Part shown: one piece after another, positions 13,928 to 15,332 of the stretch | Position numbering within the stretch: position 1 is the stretch's first letter | How the letters are laid out: every line of letters starts with the position of its first letter | NCBI GenBank assembly: GCA_910585015.1 | Contig: CAJUCT010000016.1 | Coordinates: 50,353-65,684 of the forward strand | Length of the DNA: 15,332 bases | Origin: an uncultured Acetatifactor sp. | Lineage (GTDB): Bacteria > Bacillota > Clostridia > Lachnospirales > Lachnospiraceae | Direction of reading: 5' to 3' | Program-made: the position numbers and the translations under genes | The notes under the pieces: generated by a model | What the model was told of the DNA's origin: nothing | The model's database searches: none | The model's input: only the letters and a program-made list of their open reading frames with translations

Positions 13928-14138
13928 CCAAACTTACCTCTACATGCATATCGCTGGCTTCGCCTGCGATATTGCACCAATCAGTATTTGGAAGTTTTAC
14001 TTCCAAACTTACCCCTACATGCATATCACAGGTTTCACCTGTGATATTGCACCAATCAGTATTTGGATGTGCAACATCCAAACTTTCCTTGCCCCTGCAT
14101 ATCTGGAGTTTGGCCAAACTCCGGCCAAGCTTGCTGCA
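13783..14138 (-). repeat. Tandem array of five 75-bp hairpin-SD repeats
   Basis: The whole 356-bp gap between the GH38 stop and the ROK start is repeat. Units are 13783-13856 (74 bp), 13857-13931, 13932-14006, 14007-14081 (75 bp each) and a degenerate fifth at 14082-14138. In minus-strand order each full unit has a hairpin with TTGGATGT / ACATCCAA-type arms, then a second with GCAGGC / GCCTGC-type arms, then an SD-like AGAGGAAAG or AGGGGTAAG. The fifth contains an 18-bp palindrome at 14105-14122. The stems differ between units but stay paired (for example GGATGT/ACATCC becomes GGAAGT/ACTTCC in the third). The array abuts both genes. This is the same family as the copies at 3741-3792, 10480-10600 and 11689-11729. 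Confidence 0.93.
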
Positions 14139-15332
14139 TCACACGGATCCGTTTTTGCCAACTTCCAGTAAAATTGTCTTGATCTCGAAGGCGTGGAACC
14201 TCAGACGCACTTTCCCCTCCTCCAGTTCCAGTTCCAGTTCCTGCTGCACTTCCTCCAGCATATTGCAGGCATAGACCCGCTCCACATTGCCGGGGACAAA
14301 AAGTGTCGTCTCTCCCCCGCAGCCCTTTGTCTCATAGATACGCAGAACCACTCCTTCCTTTCGGTCAAAGGCCGGCTTACAGGTTTCCAGGAGGGCATGG
14401 CCCCCTTCCAGCCGGAAGAAAGACACCGCCTCCTGTACTGCGTCCGTCTTGGAAACTCCGCTCTCCTGCTCTACCCTTTCCATCCCCTGCCCCGCTTCTT
14501 CCGACATGGATGCAGTCACACTCACATTGCACTCGTAGGCTTCCTCCGGCACCCTGCTATACACAAAAGGCCCAGAGAAGGGCAAAATGGAGTAGGTAAA
14601 ACGCTGCACACCCAGATCCGCCCTCATATCGGGGATCACCGGAGCCCGCAGCAGGGTAAGAGAAAGTTTGCTGTCCTGTGCAGAAAGCCCATATTTGCAG
14701 TCGTTGAGCACCGCAAAACCGTTCTCTCCGTCCGTGAGCGCCGCGTACTTGTGATGACATGTCTCATACAAATCCTGCTCATATTGCCTGGATTTGTGAG
14801 TAGGACGCCGGATATAACCGAACTGGATCTCCTGCAGCACCTCCTTTGTGTAGACTGTGGTGGGGAAATCCACTTTCAGCACCCTGTGCCTCTCCTGCCA
14901 GTCAATCTCCGTCTCAAAATCAATCCTGGGGCTGTCCGCCCTAAAATAAATCCTTTGCCTTGCCGTAAAATGCGTTTCCCGTCTCTCCACCACCGCCGTC
15001 ACGCTGCCGTCCGGCTGCTGGCTGGCCTGAAAGGTACAATTGCCCTCCAGCTTTTCCGGTGCCTGTTCATACATACGCCCTAGTTCCCAGGCGTCATAAT
15101 CCACATTCACGTCCCGGTACAGCCGCCACTGATTCAGCGGCTCCCCCACATACTCATATCCGCTGGATCTGTCCCTGAGGCTGGTGATTTGCCCCTGGCC
15201 GTCCATCCGGACGCAGTAGAAATCGTTGGAAAAGACAACTCCCTCTGTCGAAATCCCTTCCGGCTGACCGCCATTCCCTTGGCTTGACACTGTGCCAGCC
15301 AGACCGCCATTCTCTTGGCTTGACACTGTGCC
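14139..15332 (-). CDS. GH38-like alpha-mannosidase, C-terminal part (cut by window edge)
   Basis: This is the last 397 residues of a larger protein whose start lies beyond the right edge. The segment after VVFSNDFYCVRMDGQGQITSLRDR matches the beta-rich C-terminal domain of GH38 alpha-mannosidases. It continues through WRLYRDVNVDYDAWELG and DLYETCHHKYAALTDGENGF to LNDCKYGLSAQDSKLSLTLLRAP, PDMRADLGVQRFTYSILPF and a final strand-rich domain. The catalytic N-terminal domain with its metal site is not in the window, so activity cannot be judged. GH38 enzymes remove alpha-linked mannose. A 12-residue tandem repeat rich in Ser, Gln, Asn and Gly lies at the edge. No membrane segment is seen in this part. 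The stop codon touches the repeat array that precedes the ROK kinase. Confidence 0.85.
   Translation of the reverse strand, partial: GTVSSQENGGLAGTVSSQGNGGQPEGISTEGVVFSNDFYCVRMDGQGQITSLRDRSSGYEYVGEPLNQWRLYRDVNVDYDAWELGRMYEQAPEKLEGNCTFQASQQPDGSVTAVVERRETHFTARQRIYFRADSPRIDFETEIDWQERHRVLKVDFPTTVYTKEVLQEIQFGYIRRPTHKSRQYEQDLYETCHHKYAALTDGENGFAVLNDCKYGLSAQDSKLSLTLLRAPVIPDMRADLGVQRFTYSILPFSGPFVYSRVPEEAYECNVSVTASMSEEAGQGMERVEQESGVSKTDAVQEAVSFFRLEGGHALLETCKPAFDRKEGVVLRIYETKGCGGETTLFVPGNVERVYACNMLEEVQQELELELEEGKVRLRFHAFEIKTILLEVGKNGSV
15266..15332 (-). repeat. 36-bp in-frame tandem repeat in the GH38-like gene
   Basis: GACCGCCATTC followed by CTTGGCTTGACACTGTGCC occurs at 15266 and again at 15302, a 36-bp period. 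The second copy runs into the window edge. It encodes a 12-residue unit of the form GTVSSQ(G/E)NGG(Q/L)(P/A) and lies just before the conserved C-terminal domain, so it is probably a flexible linker or a variable-number insertion. Confidence 0.8.

Noticed and set aside
13902..14117. 71-codon minus-strand frame with 25-residue repeats
   Set aside because: It starts at a TTG without good spacing and is simply the repeat array translated; the 75-bp period keeps any frame open.
13783..14138. CRISPR array
   Set aside because: Units are 75 bp without unique spacers of constant length, are internally palindromic and match isolated copies elsewhere in front of genes. No cas gene is present.
14193..15083. 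296-codon plus-strand open frame opposite the GH38-like gene
   Set aside because: It is antisense to a recognisable mannosidase C-terminal domain and has no ribosome binding site or protein-family features.

Overview
The window looks like part of a carbohydrate-utilisation region from a Gram-positive gut-type Firmicute, most likely a Lachnospiraceae member. This is inferred from the roughly 50% G+C, the strong AGGAGG-type ribosome binding sites, the lipoprotein signal peptide with a low-complexity Ser/Thr/Pro/Glu linker, and the mix of genes. No rRNA, tRNA, CRISPR array, transposase or phage gene is visible.

Layout from left to right. (1) Positions 1-207 hold a direct repeat with a 119-bp period and long dyad symmetry; its second copy ends at the stop codon of the first gene. 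(2) A minus-strand operon runs from 5419 down to 205. It encodes a HAD-phosphatase/GH105 fusion, a large (alpha/alpha)6-type carbohydrate-active protein, a small conserved protein and an IolC-like PfkB kinase. (3) A 585-bp divergent intergenic region (5420-6004) holds a clear sigma-A promoter for the plus-strand operon and a 15-bp palindrome that is a candidate operator. (4) A plus-strand operon (6005-12763) encodes a complete Opp/Dpp-type ABC importer: lipoprotein binding protein, two permeases and two ATPases. An attenuating terminator hairpin follows the binding protein, and a bidirectional terminator ends the operon. (5) A convergent minus-strand unit encodes the C-terminal part of a GH38-like alpha-mannosidase (cut by the right edge) and a ROK-family sugar kinase, separated by a 356-bp array of palindromic repeats.

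Together the genes suggest import of an oligosaccharide by the Opp-type transporter and intracellular breakdown by GH105, GH38 and the (alpha/alpha)6 enzyme, followed by phosphorylation by the ROK and IolC-like kinases. The importer belongs to the peptide-transporter superfamily, but its neighbours and the extra domain in its second permease argue for a glycan fragment as substrate. This is inference from context.

The most unusual signal is a dispersed and tandem repeat of about 75 bp: two hairpins followed by a Shine-Dalgarno sequence. Nine copies are seen, one of them degenerate. All are oriented with transcription and fill the gaps in front of four genes (the (alpha/alpha)6 protein, both transporter ATPases and the ROK kinase). 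The repeat supplies the ribosome binding site of each of those genes, and its stems show compensatory base changes. It also creates spurious or alternative in-frame N-terminal extensions, which change the proper start calls for several genes.
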